From Nitrospira sp. (lineage in GTDB: Bacteria > Nitrospirota > Nitrospiria > Nitrospirales > Nitrospiraceae), in assembly GCA_019636945.1 (NCBI GenBank), contig JAHBWO010000033.1, positions 1 through 34,208 on the forward strand: a DNA stretch of 34,208 bases, in the 5' to 3' direction. Positions 25,048-33,645 of this stretch are shown piece by piece. The position numbers and the translations under genes were made by a program. The notes below the pieces were generated by a model, which saw only the letters and a program-made list of their open reading frames with translations, was not told the DNA's origin and made no database searches. Each line of letters starts with the position of its first letter. The stretch's first letter is position 1.

Positions 25048-28000
25048 GTCGATCTCCTCTCAAGCTCGGCCTGAAAAATTTGACTGGCGTGGGCGAAGGC
25101 CTCGGTCAACGGAGCCACCAATGGTTCGGCTTCCTTGAGCTGCCCCTGGCGACTGAGGTCTTCGAGCTGACGGCACAGTTTGGATAGTGAGACGGCTCCG
25201 AGCATCGAGCTTCTCGATCGGAGGCTGTGGGCAGCCTGGCTCACGACCTGCGCATTCTCGTCGGCCATGCCCTGACGAAGCGTGGCCACGACGTCGTGGG
25301 AGTCGGCTAAATACAGTGACAAGATTTTTGCCAGCACATCCGGTTTCCCCGGTCGCTGGAGGCCCGTAATCGACTTCCAGGCGTTCTGATCAACGATGAA
25401 TGCGGAGTATGAATCTGAGCAGGTGGCCGATGTGCTGGGCAGTGAAGACCTGAGGCTGGGTTGGCTGGGAGCCAGAGACTCCTGAGTTTGGGTGATGGGA
25501 CTAGAGGGAAGCCACGTAGTCAGGACGGTCTGGAGTTGTCCCATTGAGAACGGCTTTGAAATGTAATCGCTCATCCCCTTGGCCAGGCACTGTTCGCGAT
25601 CGCCCGGCGTCGCGTGGGCCGTGAGAGCGATAATCGGCAGGGGAGCTCGTGATTCATGCCTCTCCCATTGACGGATGCGCGTGGTGGCCTCGAATCCATC
25701 CATTTCCGGCATTTGGCAATCCATTAAAATCACATCGTAATGAGATCGCTGCGCATGCTCGACCACCTCGCGGCCGTTTTGAGCTACGGTTACGGTACAG
25801 CCCATGCTTTGGAGCATCAGCAGGGCGATTTCCTGGTTCACCGGGTTATCTTCTCCAAGGAGGATATGACCGGATAAGGTCGGTGCCGACGGAACCGGTT
25901 GCGCGTCCCGGATGGCGATCGGTTCATCGGCGAGTGCGTGGCGCAACGCGTGATGCAGTGCATGGAATCGGATTGGTTTGGTCACATAGTGCATGCGAAT
26001 CGACAGGGTGTCCTGCTCGACCTCTGCCCTCCTGATGAGCGAGACGAGTCGGATGATCTTGACGGACTGCAGGGTTGAATCGGAGAGCAATGTTTGGACG
26101 ATTTGCGTATCGGTCAGACCGTCGAAGCGTTCGTCGATCACCGCGGCGACCGGCCCTTGCTCGATTGCGAGCCCGGTCATGATGTGCTCAAGGAACTCCC
26201 CCTCACTGTCAGCCATGTTCGGGGAAATACCCCAGGAGGAGAAGTACTGGGCCAGGACATGACGGGTCGACACGGAGGTGACGGCTGCGCACAGGCAAAG
26301 GTTTGCAAACGCGGCATGACTGTCGACGGGAGCGGGAGCATCTGATTGAATCGGGAACGGGAGAATGACCCAGAAGGTACTACCTTTCCCGATCTCACTG
26401 TCGACACCGATGGTTCCTCCCATCAATGCGCTGAGCTGTTTGCAGATACTCAGACCGAGGCCCGTTCCGCCGTGAACGCGAGTTGAGGCTCCGTCCACCT
26501 GAGAAAAGGATTGAAAGAGTTTGGCTTGGCCTTCCGGGCTGATACCAGAACCGGTATCGATGACGGCGATCTTGATTCGAGCCGGCTCGTCTTGACCCGA
26601 TGCCGGAGACTCGAGGGTCACCTGGACCCTGACCTCACCTTCTTGAGTGAATTTGATGGCATTCCCAAGCAGATTCGTGACGATTTGACGGATCCGGATG
26701 GAGTCTCCGCTCACTGCGGTCGGAACGGAGGGGGGATAGTCCACCAGAAGGTGGAGCCCTTTCTGTTGGGCGCGTTCCGCCAACTGTTCCGCCGTGCGCT
26801 CGACGAGATCGCGCAAATCGATCGGTGCCGATTGGATCTCCAGTTTGCTGGCCTCGATCTTCGAAAAATCGAGGATGTCGTTGATCAAGGTCAAGAGGGT
26901 GTCGCCGGAGTTGTGGATCGTCTCGACGTAGTGGCGTTGTGTTTCCGAGAGCGGCGTGCGGGCAAGGATCTCAGTCATCCCGATGACGCCGTTCATGGGG
27001 GTTCGAATTTCGTGGCTCATGTTCGCCAGGAATTCGGCCTTCGCCTTTGTCGCATCTTCGGCCGCCAGCTTCGCAATGGCCAACGCTTCTTCGGATTCAC
27101 GGCGCCGTGCCGCCTCAAGAACCAGCGTCATGAAATTGGCCAAGGCTTGGGCGAACTGCTGTTCATCGGATGCCCAGTCTCGAGAGGAACCGATGTGTTC
27201 GATCGAGACGACGCCGGCTAACTTTCCCTGTGTGTGAAACGGAGCATCAAGTCTTGCACCGATCCGGTCCGGTGAGAGCATTGTGCCGGCCAGTTCCTGG
27301 AAGAATGGATCGTGTAGCGCCTGTCCCGCTGCAATGAGCTGTTCCCTGTCAAGGGCTGATAAATAGTGGGGATATTGCCCACGGAGCAGTTTCTGGCCGA
27401 ACGTATGCTTTGTGGCGAGGCGATCATAGTGATCGAGGCAATAGAGCGACTGGGTCTGTTCGTCATAAATCCACACGCTGACTCGATCGACGAGAAGCGC
27501 CTGTGCCGCGATCGTGGTCAACTGCTTAGCCGTGACGGGAAGCGATCCTTCAAACACCGTGCGGTCTTGGACCAGGGCTAAGGTCGCACTCTGTTGGTGG
27601 CGTAGCCGTTCCTCCTTCGTGGCCAATGACTTATTTGTCGCTTGAAGGAGAGTGGCCTGTTCTTCTGCCTGCTGCTTTGCATCCACCGCCACGACCAAGT
27701 CCAGCTGAGTCTGCAGACGTGCCTGAATCGCCAGGCTGTTCGCCAAGGCAATGGCCACCTGATCAGCCAATCGGCGAGCGTACGTCACATCGTGAGAAGG
27801 AGCAGATTTCCGTTGGCGGTAGGCGAGCGCCAAGACTCCACTCACACGGTCGTTCACGATGATCGGAAAGATGATGACGAGCGAGAGGCCTGGTCGCATC
27901 ATCAAGGAGAGATAGGAGGGAACCGCGGTCCCCATCGCTACCAGATGATGAGGGTGGGCTGCCATGGCAGCCAGATGTTCTTCGGAGAGTTGACACGGAT

Positions 28001-29246
28001 AGGTCTTCGTCTCGTCCGATTGGTTCTGGTGGTGCTGAATGTAGCGGACGGACAACTCAGTGGGGCCGGTGTCTTCAAGATTGAGCAACATCATACCCAC
28101 GGCGTCACAGGCGATGCTCTCCGTGATGCGGGACTGCACGATGTTCACCATGGCGGCCGGCTCATGGCTCGAGAGAATGGCCTGACTAATCGCCGACAAT
28201 GTCTCCAGCATGTGAAACTGTTGATTGAGTTTATCCGTCATGCTGTTGAACGAATCGGCTAACTGCTCGAATTCATCGCCGCTCTGAACGGTCACCTGGG
28301 TCGAGAAATCTCCGGTCGCAAGACGCGCGGTACCCTCTTGTAACAGTGTCACTGGTTGGAGGCTGCGTCGGATGTGAGCAAGACTGAGCAGGACAACGGC
28401 ACTCAATGCGCACGCGATCACCAGCAGGAAGGTGTGTCGGAATCTGTCGACCGGTGCCAAGGCCGAGGCTCGCGTTTGGCTGAGGACAATCGTCCATGGT
28501 TCGACCAGAAACGTATAGCGGAGCGGCATCGACCAGGCCCCGGCGATATACTCGTGGGTGTCCAATTGCCAGATCATCCCGTTGCCCATGGGAGCGGCGC
28601 TGTCCTGTCGACGAAAGTCCGGGAGCATGACCGGCTGAGCGAAGGTCGAGTAGAGAGCATGACGGTCGCCGTCTTCCACGACGAGATCTGTGTCACCCGG
28701 CAACGTCTCTTTAACCTGTGTGCTCCATAACGCGGTGTCGTCCAGGTGAACGGAAAGCAGCCCGGCCTCCCAGTGCGCGGGATTGACAAGACGAGTCAGC
28801 GTGAGTTGCGGAAGCTGACCGGCAGCGGACGAGACCTCGAGGAGTGATTTACCCTCCTGGAGATGGGCAGTCTGAGCCTGCGTGAGTTCCCGTCGATGAG
28901 GACCTGTCGCGGGAGTGAGCCGTACCTCACGGAAGCGATGAGCCAACTCATTCACCGAGTCGGTGATCGCAACCTCGTCCGTCACGGTATTGTCTTGTGG
29001 CAGTTCTGCCGCAATCCGGTTGAGATCTGCCGTGATGGTTAGAAGATGGTCATACAGCACCATCCCCTGGGATTTGCTCTCTTGCTTGAGCCGGGCTGCT
29101 GATTGGGCAATGAGTTCTTGACTGACTTGCCGATAGGAAATCCATGCGAGGAGCGAGGTCGGGATCAATGCACAGAGCACGAAGAGCGTGAGGATGCGGC
29201 GTCCAACACGGCTATGAAAGAGGGAATGAGACAGCGTCGTCTGCAT
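25044..29246 (-). CDS. Hybrid sensor histidine kinase with GAF, receiver and HPt domains
   Basis: The protein has 1400 residues. A first membrane helix (about 15-37), a periplasmic sensor region of about 230 residues (dCache-like in length), a second helix (about 270-290) and a HAMP domain ([25 protein letters not shown] region) are followed by two GAF-like regions. The kinase core has His745 in [15 protein letters not shown] and ATPase motifs [15 protein letters not shown] and [14 protein letters not shown] receiver-like domain lacking the acidic pair comes next ([11 protein letters not shown]), then a normal receiver with Asp1176 in [11 protein letters not shown], and an HPt domain with His1340 in [11 protein letters not shown] His745-Asp1176-His1340 relay to Asp58 of the next protein is likely. 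It lies 12 bases after the pseudopilin gene. The ligand is unknown. Confidence 0.94.
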   Translation of the reverse strand: MQTTLSHSLFHSRVGRRILTLFVLCALIPTSLLAWISYRQVSQELIAQSAARLKQESKSQGMVLYDHLLTITADLNRIAAELPQDNTVTDEVAITDSVNELAHRFREVRLTPATGPHRRELTQAQTAHLQEGKSLLEVSSAAGQLPQLTLTRLVNPAHWEAGLLSVHLDDTALWSTQVKETLPGDTDLVVEDGDRHALYSTFAQPVMLPDFRRQDSAAPMGNGMIWQLDTHEYIAGAWSMPLRYTFLVEPWTIVLSQTRASALAPVDRFRHTFLLVIACALSAVVLLSLAHIRRSLQPVTLLQEGTARLATGDFSTQVTVQSGDEFEQLADSFNSMTDKLNQQFHMLETLSAISQAILSSHEPAAMVNIVQSRITESIACDAVGMMLLNLEDTGPTELSVRYIQHHQNQSDETKTYPCQLSEEHLAAMAAHPHHLVAMGTAVPSYLSLMMRPGLSLVIIFPIIVNDRVSGVLALAYRQRKSAPSHDVTYARRLADQVAIALANSLAIQARLQTQLDLVVAVDAKQQAEEQATLLQATNKSLATKEERLRHQQSATLALVQDRTVFEGSLPVTAKQLTTIAAQALLVDRVSVWIYDEQTQSLYCLDHYDRLATKHTFGQKLLRGQYPHYLSALDREQLIAAGQALHDPFFQELAGTMLSPDRIGARLDAPFHTQGKLAGVVSIEHIGSSRDWASDEQQFAQALANFMTLVLEAARRRESEEALAIAKLAAEDATKAKAEFLANMSHEIRTPMNGVIGMTEILARTPLSETQRHYVETIHNSGDTLLTLINDILDFSKIEASKLEIQSAPIDLRDLVERTAEQLAERAQQKGLHLLVDYPPSVPTAVSGDSIRIRQIVTNLLGNAIKFTQEGEVRVQVTLESPASGQDEPARIKIAVIDTGSGISPEGQAKLFQSFSQVDGASTRVHGGTGLGLSICKQLSALMGGTIGVDSEIGKGSTFWVILPFPIQSDAPAPVDSHAAFANLCLCAAVTSVSTRHVLAQYFSSWGISPNMADSEGEFLEHIMTGLAIEQGPVAAVIDERFDGLTDTQIVQTLLSDSTLQSVKIIRLVSLIRRAEVEQDTLSIRMHYVTKPIRFHALHHALRHALADEPIAIRDAQPVPSAPTLSGHILLGEDNPVNQEIALLMLQSMGCTVTVAQNGREVVEHAQRSHYDVILMDCQMPEMDGFEATTRIRQWERHESRAPLPIIALTAHATPGDREQCLAKGMSDYISKPFSMGQLQTVLTTWLPSSPITQTQESLAPSQPSLRSSLPSTSATCSDSYSAFIVDQNAWKSITGLQRPGKPDVLAKILSLYLADSHDVVATLRQGMADENAQVVSQAAHSLRSRSSMLGAVSLSKLCRQLEDLSRQGQLKEAEPLVAPLTEAFAHASQIFQAELERRST

Positions 29247-29258
29247 GGATCCAATACG

Positions 29259-30059
29259 CTAAAAATTCCTGGCCAGGCCATAAAATCCGCCGTCACTTGC
29301 GCGAATCACGTCATCTTGGCTCTTCGGTGGGTTCAACGGAGCAACCGTATCGAGATTTTGTCCCATACTGTACACGTCGAAGTCCGAGTTAATTGGAACA
29401 AGGAAACGGTCTTTTCTGGCTCCACTGACCCCTCCACAGGGAGGCCCACCGCCACTGGCTGCGCCAGCACCACTAGTGCCGCTGCCATTGGTTCCACCAG
29501 CACTGCCTGCAGCCGAACTGCTCCCAGCTCCCCCAGAACTTCTGGCTCCGCCGCCCGTGACAAGATAGGTGCGCGCTTGCTGATCCGAACTATTGCTGTT
29601 TGCAAATGCACTGTGCCAGTCATCCTGAGTGGAGGGAAGATGAACGGCAGGAACCACTCGAGGACTATTCTTCCGCCGCAATTTCAGATTGGCTAAACTG
29701 GTGATGTCATCGATTGTCCCGCAATTGATGCGGTAGTACTGATAGGGAGTTCCCCAGGGATCCAGCCTGGTGCCAACACCGACATCGGTGAGGCTATTCG
29801 GATAGGTTCCGACAGCTAAGGCAAATCCTTTGATGTCGTTGGCGAGCCCATGTAGTTCGGATATGGCTCGTGCCACGCGTGCCTTCTCGATAAATGCCAT
29901 GTAATTCGGGACGGCCAGGGCGGCTAGGACGCCAACGATCGAGACGGCGAGCATGAGTTCAATGAGACTAAATCCATCAGCGTGCCGGGAATAGGCTCGG
30001 CACAGTCGGGTCATATGCAATGGGGCCATCCTCCAGATGGATGTGTGCTCGTGCGTCAT
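29259..30059 (-). CDS. GspG-like type II secretion/type IV pseudopilin with Gly/Ser-rich insert
   Basis: This is a class III-type prepilin of 266 residues. The peptidase site is ADG^FSLIELML (Gly29/Phe30), followed by the hydrophobic assembly helix AVSIVGVLAALAVPNYMAFIEKA. GspG-type features are YPNSL, LDPWGTPYQYY and the C-terminal DFDVYSMGQNLD, DDVIRASDGGFYGLA. Between them a Gly/Ser/Ala-rich, low-complexity stretch (about residues 169-211, bases 29427-29555) is inserted, with Cys208 that might pair with Cys113. No other secretion genes are nearby; the neighbours are HAMP proteins and a sensor kinase. An ATG at 30014 would give a shorter, more usual 14-residue leader, so the start is uncertain. 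Confidence 0.85.
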   Translation of the reverse strand: MTHEHTSIWRMAPLHMTRLCRAYSRHADGFSLIELMLAVSIVGVLAALAVPNYMAFIEKARVARAISELHGLANDIKGFALAVGTYPNSLTDVGVGTRLDPWGTPYQYYRINCGTIDDITSLANLKLRRKNSPRVVPAVHLPSTQDDWHSAFANSNSSDQQARTYLVTGGGARSSGGAGSSSAAGSAGGTNGSGTSGAGAASGGGPPCGGVSGARKDRFLVPINSDFDVYSMGQNLDTVAPLNPPKSQDDVIRASDGGFYGLARNF

Positions 30060-30068
30060 GGTGCCTGT

Positions 30069-30812
30069 CTAACCGCTATGCGTTTTGAAGGTGTCCAGGG
30101 AGGACTTCAGTCCTAATAAATTCTGTTCCATCTGTTTTGCGAGGGTGGCCAAGGCAGGATCCTCTTTCGCCAAAGCCAGTTCCCTGATCCGGGTGGCATC
30201 GAGTGCCAGGAGGACTTGCACATGTTTGAGTGCTGTGATCTTCGAGTGCAGCTGAACGGTCATCTGATTGACTAGGTCGACTTCCGGGGTCAAATAGTCT
30301 CCTTGGCGCAACGTGGTGCGAAGGCTCAGGTTGCCGTTGCCGATCTGAGGGAACACCTGTTTGAGCCGAGCGAGGGGGCCGGCCACCCGATGCATCAGTC
30401 GTATCGAGTGGATGCAATGGATCAAGACCACGAGGCCGGCGCCGAGCGCCCATGGCCAGAATCGGGCGTGGAGGTTGAGGAGGTCGTTGGCGACGACGGC
30501 TCGCTCTTGCCAAGACAGCGCGGGATTATCGAGGGCCTGCATGAGCGGTTTGAACACGGGAATGGCCAACAATACAAAGATGATTGCCGAATAGATGATG
30601 ACCTGACTCAGTATGCGGATTTGCAGCGGGTGCGCCATGTTGAACCCACGCCTCGTGCGGGAACGATCAGACTGAGGTGCTGCCTCAATCGGATTTGGAG
30701 GGACGATGGTCAGCGTGGGAACCTGGCGTGGAGAATCTTGTACCGATTGTGGTTCCGCCGGTGAGTCCAGACTCTGTTCCGATTTACTGGTCACGTGAAG
30801 TGGTTGTCCCAT
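30069..30812 (-). CDS. Membrane HAMP-domain protein, paralog 2
   Basis: This 247-residue protein has an N-terminal Pro/Ser-rich cytoplasmic tail of about 60 residues, two membrane helices (about 63-86 and 120-140) with a short periplasmic loop (LDNPALSWQERAVVANDLLNLHARFWPW), then a HAMP-like region (RVAGPLARLKQVFPQIGNGNL) and a C-terminal coiled coil. There is no kinase, cyclase or methyl-accepting output domain. It is clearly related to the next upstream gene: both share LSWxQxAxVA, the LHxRxWPW block, HRxAGPLxR and LRxxDYL. GAAGG about ten bases before the ATG supports the start; only two bases separate it from the upstream gene. Its role is unknown; membrane sensing and partner binding are suggested. 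Confidence 0.75.
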   Translation of the reverse strand: MGQPLHVTSKSEQSLDSPAEPQSVQDSPRQVPTLTIVPPNPIEAAPQSDRSRTRRGFNMAHPLQIRILSQVIIYSAIIFVLLAIPVFKPLMQALDNPALSWQERAVVANDLLNLHARFWPWALGAGLVVLIHCIHSIRLMHRVAGPLARLKQVFPQIGNGNLSLRTTLRQGDYLTPEVDLVNQMTVQLHSKITALKHVQVLLALDATRIRELALAKEDPALATLAKQMEQNLLGLKSSLDTFKTHSG

Positions 30813-30814
30813 GA

Positions 30815-31480
30815 TCAGGCAGCCTTCATGATCGTCGGTGAGTCCAGCTGAGAGGCCTCATCGAATTCGAAACGTTGTTGCTCGGACTGGCCCTCTCTCT
30901 TCAGCTCAACGGTTGCCAGACAGCTCTTGAATCGGCGGATCTCTTCGTCAAGTGTCTGCAGCGCAGTCGTCAGCTGGCCAGGCGCTTGTGGCTTCATGTG
31001 GATCGTCACTGATTCATAGGCTTCGCTGACGAGTGCCGAATGGAGGTTGATGGTCTTGATCCGATGCTCAAGGTTATCCAACATCGTGTTGAATGCCTGT
31101 GCTTCCCGATGGAGATAGTCGTGCTTCCGTAACCGTGCCCGTTGATGCAGATCGCCGGTGCCGATCGACCGAAAGAGAGTGGAAAATCGGTAGAGCGGTC
31201 CGGCAATACGGTGCATGAAGTATAGGGAGTGGAGGAGTAACACGAGAAAGGTGATGATCAGCCAGGGCCAGATGCGCGAATGGAGCTCAAGGAACTGGGA
31301 TGCCACCTCCGCATGCTGTTCCCAAGACAGGGATGGATCGTAGAGCGGCTCGACCATCGGTAGGAAGATCACGGCATACAGCATGATCAACAGACAGGCC
31401 ACGTAGATCAGCGTGGTCCCAATAAACCAGTATTGGATGGGATGTACGAACAACTGTCTCCGTTGAAAAACACCGATCAC
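30815..31480 (-). CDS. Membrane HAMP-domain protein, paralog 1
   Basis: This 221-residue protein has two membrane helices (about 17-40 and 76-98) around a short periplasmic loop (YDPSLSWEQHAEVASQFLELHSRIWPW). A HAMP-like segment (HRIAGPLYRFSTLFRSIGTGDLHQRARLR) and a helical C-terminus (AFNTMLDNLEHRIKTIN, TALQTLDEEIRRF) follow, with no output domain. It lacks the long N-terminal tail of its paralog but otherwise lines up with it end to end, so the pair arose by tandem duplication. The ATG overlaps the stop of the upstream anchored-protein gene by four bases, pointing to coupled translation. Function is unknown; heterodimer formation with the paralog is a reasonable guess. Confidence 0.75.
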   Translation of the reverse strand: MIGVFQRRQLFVHPIQYWFIGTTLIYVACLLIMLYAVIFLPMVEPLYDPSLSWEQHAEVASQFLELHSRIWPWLIITFLVLLLHSLYFMHRIAGPLYRFSTLFRSIGTGDLHQRARLRKHDYLHREAQAFNTMLDNLEHRIKTINLHSALVSEAYESVTIHMKPQAPGQLTTALQTLDEEIRRFKSCLATVELKREGQSEQQRFEFDEASQLDSPTIMKAA

Positions 31481-31911
31481 GATTCCACCGCTTTTCTCGT
31501 CCAGACGAGATGTGCTTGGTTCTTGAACGTGATGGTCTGGTCCTTGGTGTGATAGTAGAACGATAAGGTCTGTTCATCGCTTCGAGAATCGCCGTAGACG
31601 ATCGTGTACAACGTGCGAGGTCCTTCTGCACTCACGTCGAGGCGCCGCATGGCTTGCGCATCCAGATGTTCGAAGCCGACGCTGAACGACACACCTGTCT
31701 TGGTAAATACCAGCATGCCGTTCTCGTATCCGTTTGCCGCAGTGATCCAGGCGCCGACCAATTCATTGGGGCAAGAAACCGGCGTGTCGTGTACCACGAC
31801 GCTGTAAATCAGGCCGATCAGCAACAGTCCACCAATCACCAGCAGGACGGTGGTGGATCTATTGGAAGGCTGCTGAGTAGGCGAAGCTGTGGCGGTCCCC
31901 ATTCGTTTCAT
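31477..31911 (-). CDS. Small membrane-anchored hypothetical protein, first gene of the signalling operon
   Basis: The protein has 144 residues. A short polar N-terminus (MKRMGTATASPTQQPSNRS), one membrane span (TTVLLVIGGLLLIGLIYSVVV) and an exported domain of about 100 residues (SCPNELVGAWITAANGYENGMLVFTKTG, then YTIVYGD, TLSFYYHTKDQTITFKN) are visible. The exported part has the alternating strands of a small lipocalin-like or META-like barrel, but I cannot assign a family. I chose ATG at 31911 because the promoter at 31959-31986 lies just upstream; an in-frame ATG at 31998 precedes that promoter. It leads five further genes with overlaps or gaps of 2-12 bases. Confidence 0.7.
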   Translation of the reverse strand: MKRMGTATASPTQQPSNRSTTVLLVIGGLLLIGLIYSVVVHDTPVSCPNELVGAWITAANGYENGMLVFTKTGVSFSVGFEHLDAQAMRRLDVSAEGPRTLYTIVYGDSRSDEQTLSFYYHTKDQTITFKNQAHLVWTRKAVES

Positions 31912-31958
31912 AGGTGCCCCGAATTGTTGGAAAGAAATCCCGGAAGCCTTGTTATGGC

Positions 31959-31986
31959 ATCGTATCTTGTTCGGCTGATTGGTCAA
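31959..31986 (-). promoter_or_regulatory. Promoter of the six-gene pilin/HAMP/kinase operon
   Basis: On the minus strand TTGACC (31981-31986), a 16-base spacer and TACGAT (31959-31964) resemble a housekeeping sigma-factor promoter. The predicted transcript starts about 40 bases before the ATG at 31911. Elsewhere in 31912-32143 no gene is seen. Confidence 0.45.
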
Positions 31987-32143
31987 TAACTTGATCATTT
32001 CCCGCAGCTTAGAGAAGGCGATTGGGTTGGTGGTAGGAGTGTTGGGCGAGAGAAAAATGGAATCGGTACCGGGGCTCTCAAGTAGAAGTCGTTTAGAGAA
32101 CTAAGCGGCGAGGAGAAAGAGTCGGGGGGCACAATGAATCAGA

Positions 32144-33046
32144 TCATAGATTCTGCAGCCAGGTTACTACTTCCCGCGTCACTCGGTTTGGCTCGTCTTC
32201 ATGTACGAAATGGCCTGCATTGGCCATTCGGACTACGGTCAGGTTGCTCACGAAATGGTTCAATTCATCAAGATTGTGGGGACCAAGAGCATGATCCCGT
32301 AGTCCCCACAGAACCAAGGTGGGAACTTCGATGGTGGGATAGCCTAACCTGCGTTGGCGAAGCGCCCCTCCGCCACGAAGTGCGGCTCGATAGTAGTTCA
32401 GCATGGCGGTGAGGGCGCCTGGTGCGCAGGCCTGCTGCCGATAATGCTGCACGATGTCGTCAGGCATGTGCTCCCGATGAATCGCCATACGCTCAAAGAT
32501 TTTCCCGATGATGTAGCCCTTACTCGCGAACAAGGCTGCTTCAGGCACCAGAGGAACCTGAAACATGCCCATGTACCAGGAGCGACGCAATTGTCGCCAG
32601 TGCCGGAGTTCTCGTTCAAAGCAGGCCGGGTGAGGGGCGTTCAGGATCACAAGGGCTTTGAGGCGTTCCGGGTACCGCAGGGCATAGTACCAGGCGATGA
32701 TGCCGCCCCAGTCATGTCCAACGAGGATGACCTGTGACGCTTCGGCGGCAGTCAGCAGTCCGCTGACGTCTTCCAGCAATGACTCGATTGCGTAGGCCTC
32801 GAGGCCTACGGGACGTGTCGTTCCACCATAGCCACGGAGATCAGGGGCCCAGACTCGATAGCCGGCTTCTGCCAGTGGTTGAAGCTGGTATCTCCATGAA
32901 AGCGCACATTCTGGGAATCCATGCAGACAGAGCATCAGTCGGTCTTCCGTTCCAGTCATGGCGACTTGAAAGGACAGCTGATTGGCTGAGACCTGGCGAT
33001 AGGAGAGGGATCCAGTGTGGAGAAGACTGTGGTCTGTGGTGCTCAT
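32144..33046 (-). CDS. Alpha/beta hydrolase, epoxide hydrolase-like
   Basis: This 300-residue alpha/beta-fold hydrolase probably opens epoxides or related substrates in the cytoplasm. Oxyanion motif HGFPE is at residues 42-46, the nucleophile is Asp112 in VGHDWGG (an Asp, not Ser, at the elbow, as in epoxide hydrolases and haloalkane dehalogenases), the acid is Asp251 in GLRDHALG, and the base is His279 in AGHFVHEDEP. The cap region WYMGMFQVPLVPE is typical of soluble epoxide hydrolases, with a Tyr as candidate ring-opening residue. I chose ATG at 33046; a TTG two codons earlier is possible. The gene stands alone, divergent from the small gene at 33104. Confidence 0.85.
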   Translation of the reverse strand: MSTTDHSLLHTGSLSYRQVSANQLSFQVAMTGTEDRLMLCLHGFPECALSWRYQLQPLAEAGYRVWAPDLRGYGGTTRPVGLEAYAIESLLEDVSGLLTAAEASQVILVGHDWGGIIAWYYALRYPERLKALVILNAPHPACFERELRHWRQLRRSWYMGMFQVPLVPEAALFASKGYIIGKIFERMAIHREHMPDDIVQHYRQQACAPGALTAMLNYYRAALRGGGALRQRRLGYPTIEVPTLVLWGLRDHALGPHNLDELNHFVSNLTVVRMANAGHFVHEDEPNRVTREVVTWLQNL

Positions 33047-33090
33047 GTGCAAAAAAATGGAAAGTGCTGGTCAGTTTGTGATGGCTTGGC

Positions 33091-33096
33091 TATGCT
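33091..33096 (+). promoter_or_regulatory. Candidate -10 box, probable leaderless mRNA
   Basis: TATGCT ends seven bases before the ATG at 33104, the same spacing as in three other plus-strand genes of the window. No -35 box or Shine-Dalgarno sequence is evident. Confidence 0.3.
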
Positions 33097-33103
33097 CACC
33101 CGA

Positions 33104-33475
33104 ATGGAACGACCAAATTGGGTATATTGGCAACAGCAGGGTAAATGGTTTGCCCACCCCGAAGGCAATCCGCAACGAGAAGTGCAAGCGGCTTCCTTTG
33201 AGGAGTTGGAGCTGAAAGTTCAACAGCAGAGCCAAGACCTTGTGAAAGCGCCTCGTGAACTTCCCCGTGTTGAGCGACCCGTGGTCGACCAACCACGTAT
33301 GGACACACCACGGTATGTGATCTCGCTGGATCAAGAGAAGTGGCGAGGGTATCTGCAGGGATACCCGGATCAGTCGGCACAAGGGGATTCCTTCGACGAA
33401 GTGGAGTTTAAACTCGGTCTCCTCTGGCGTGACCTCCTCGGTAAAAAGTCTCCCACTCTCCGGAAAGCAGCCTGA
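33104..33475 (+). CDS. Small hypothetical protein with two HicB-like halves
   Basis: This 123-residue protein has two related segments. The first is PNWVYWQQQGKWFAHPEGNPQREVQAAS, then FEELELKVQQQSQDL. The second is PRYVISLDQEKWRGYLQGYPDQSAQGDS, then FDEVEFKLGLLWRDLLG. Each shows strand-strand-(P/G)-strand followed by an acid-rich helix, resembling the HicB antitoxin-like fold (pattern x-Y-P-D...G-D-S-x-E-E). A proline-rich linker (about residues 50-70) joins them. No HicA-type toxin gene is adjacent, so an antitoxin role is not supported by context. I chose ATG at 33104 because the -10-like box precedes it; earlier in-frame ATGs lie at 33017 and 33092. Confidence 0.65.
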   Translation: MERPNWVYWQQQGKWFAHPEGNPQREVQAASFEELELKVQQQSQDLVKAPRELPRVERPVVDQPRMDTPRYVISLDQEKWRGYLQGYPDQSAQGDSFDEVEFKLGLLWRDLLGKKSPTLRKAA

Positions 33476-33523
33476 GCGGTAGGCTGTTCAGGCTCCACCC
33501 GATCAGCAGTTGCGACAATACTC

Positions 33524-33601
33524 GTCGTTCGTCATGTGTGAAGCGTGAAGCGTCTTTATCCGGAACGAGATACGGTTCACGTACGACGCGTCACGAAAGT
33601 C
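33524..33601. repeat. Heptad-periodic inverted repeat, element 5 (between convergent genes)
   Basis: The left arm has five consecutive 7-base words beginning with GT: GTCGTTC at 33524, GTCATGT at 33531, GTGAAGC at 33538 and 33545, and GTCTTTA at 33552. The right arm has words ending in C, mostly AC: CCGGAAC at 33560, GAGATAC at 33567, GGTTCAC at 33574, GTACGAC at 33581, GCGTCAC at 33588 and GAAAGTC at 33595. It shares GTGAAGC and GAGATAC with the element at 8217-8278. It lies between the ends of two convergent genes. Confidence 0.7.
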
Positions 33602-33645
33602 GCAATTCAAACTGCTTCACCGCGAACCGTCTTCATTAATGTTGG

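Noticed and set aside
26511..27221. Open frame of 236 codons on the plus strand
   Set aside because: It is antisense to the kinase core of the hybrid histidine kinase and shows no protein-like motif.
32134..32412. Small plus-strand frame with a G-rich ribosome-binding-like sequence before its ATG
   Set aside because: It is antisense to the epoxide-hydrolase-like gene, whose catalytic His lies in the shared region; its translation is not protein-like.
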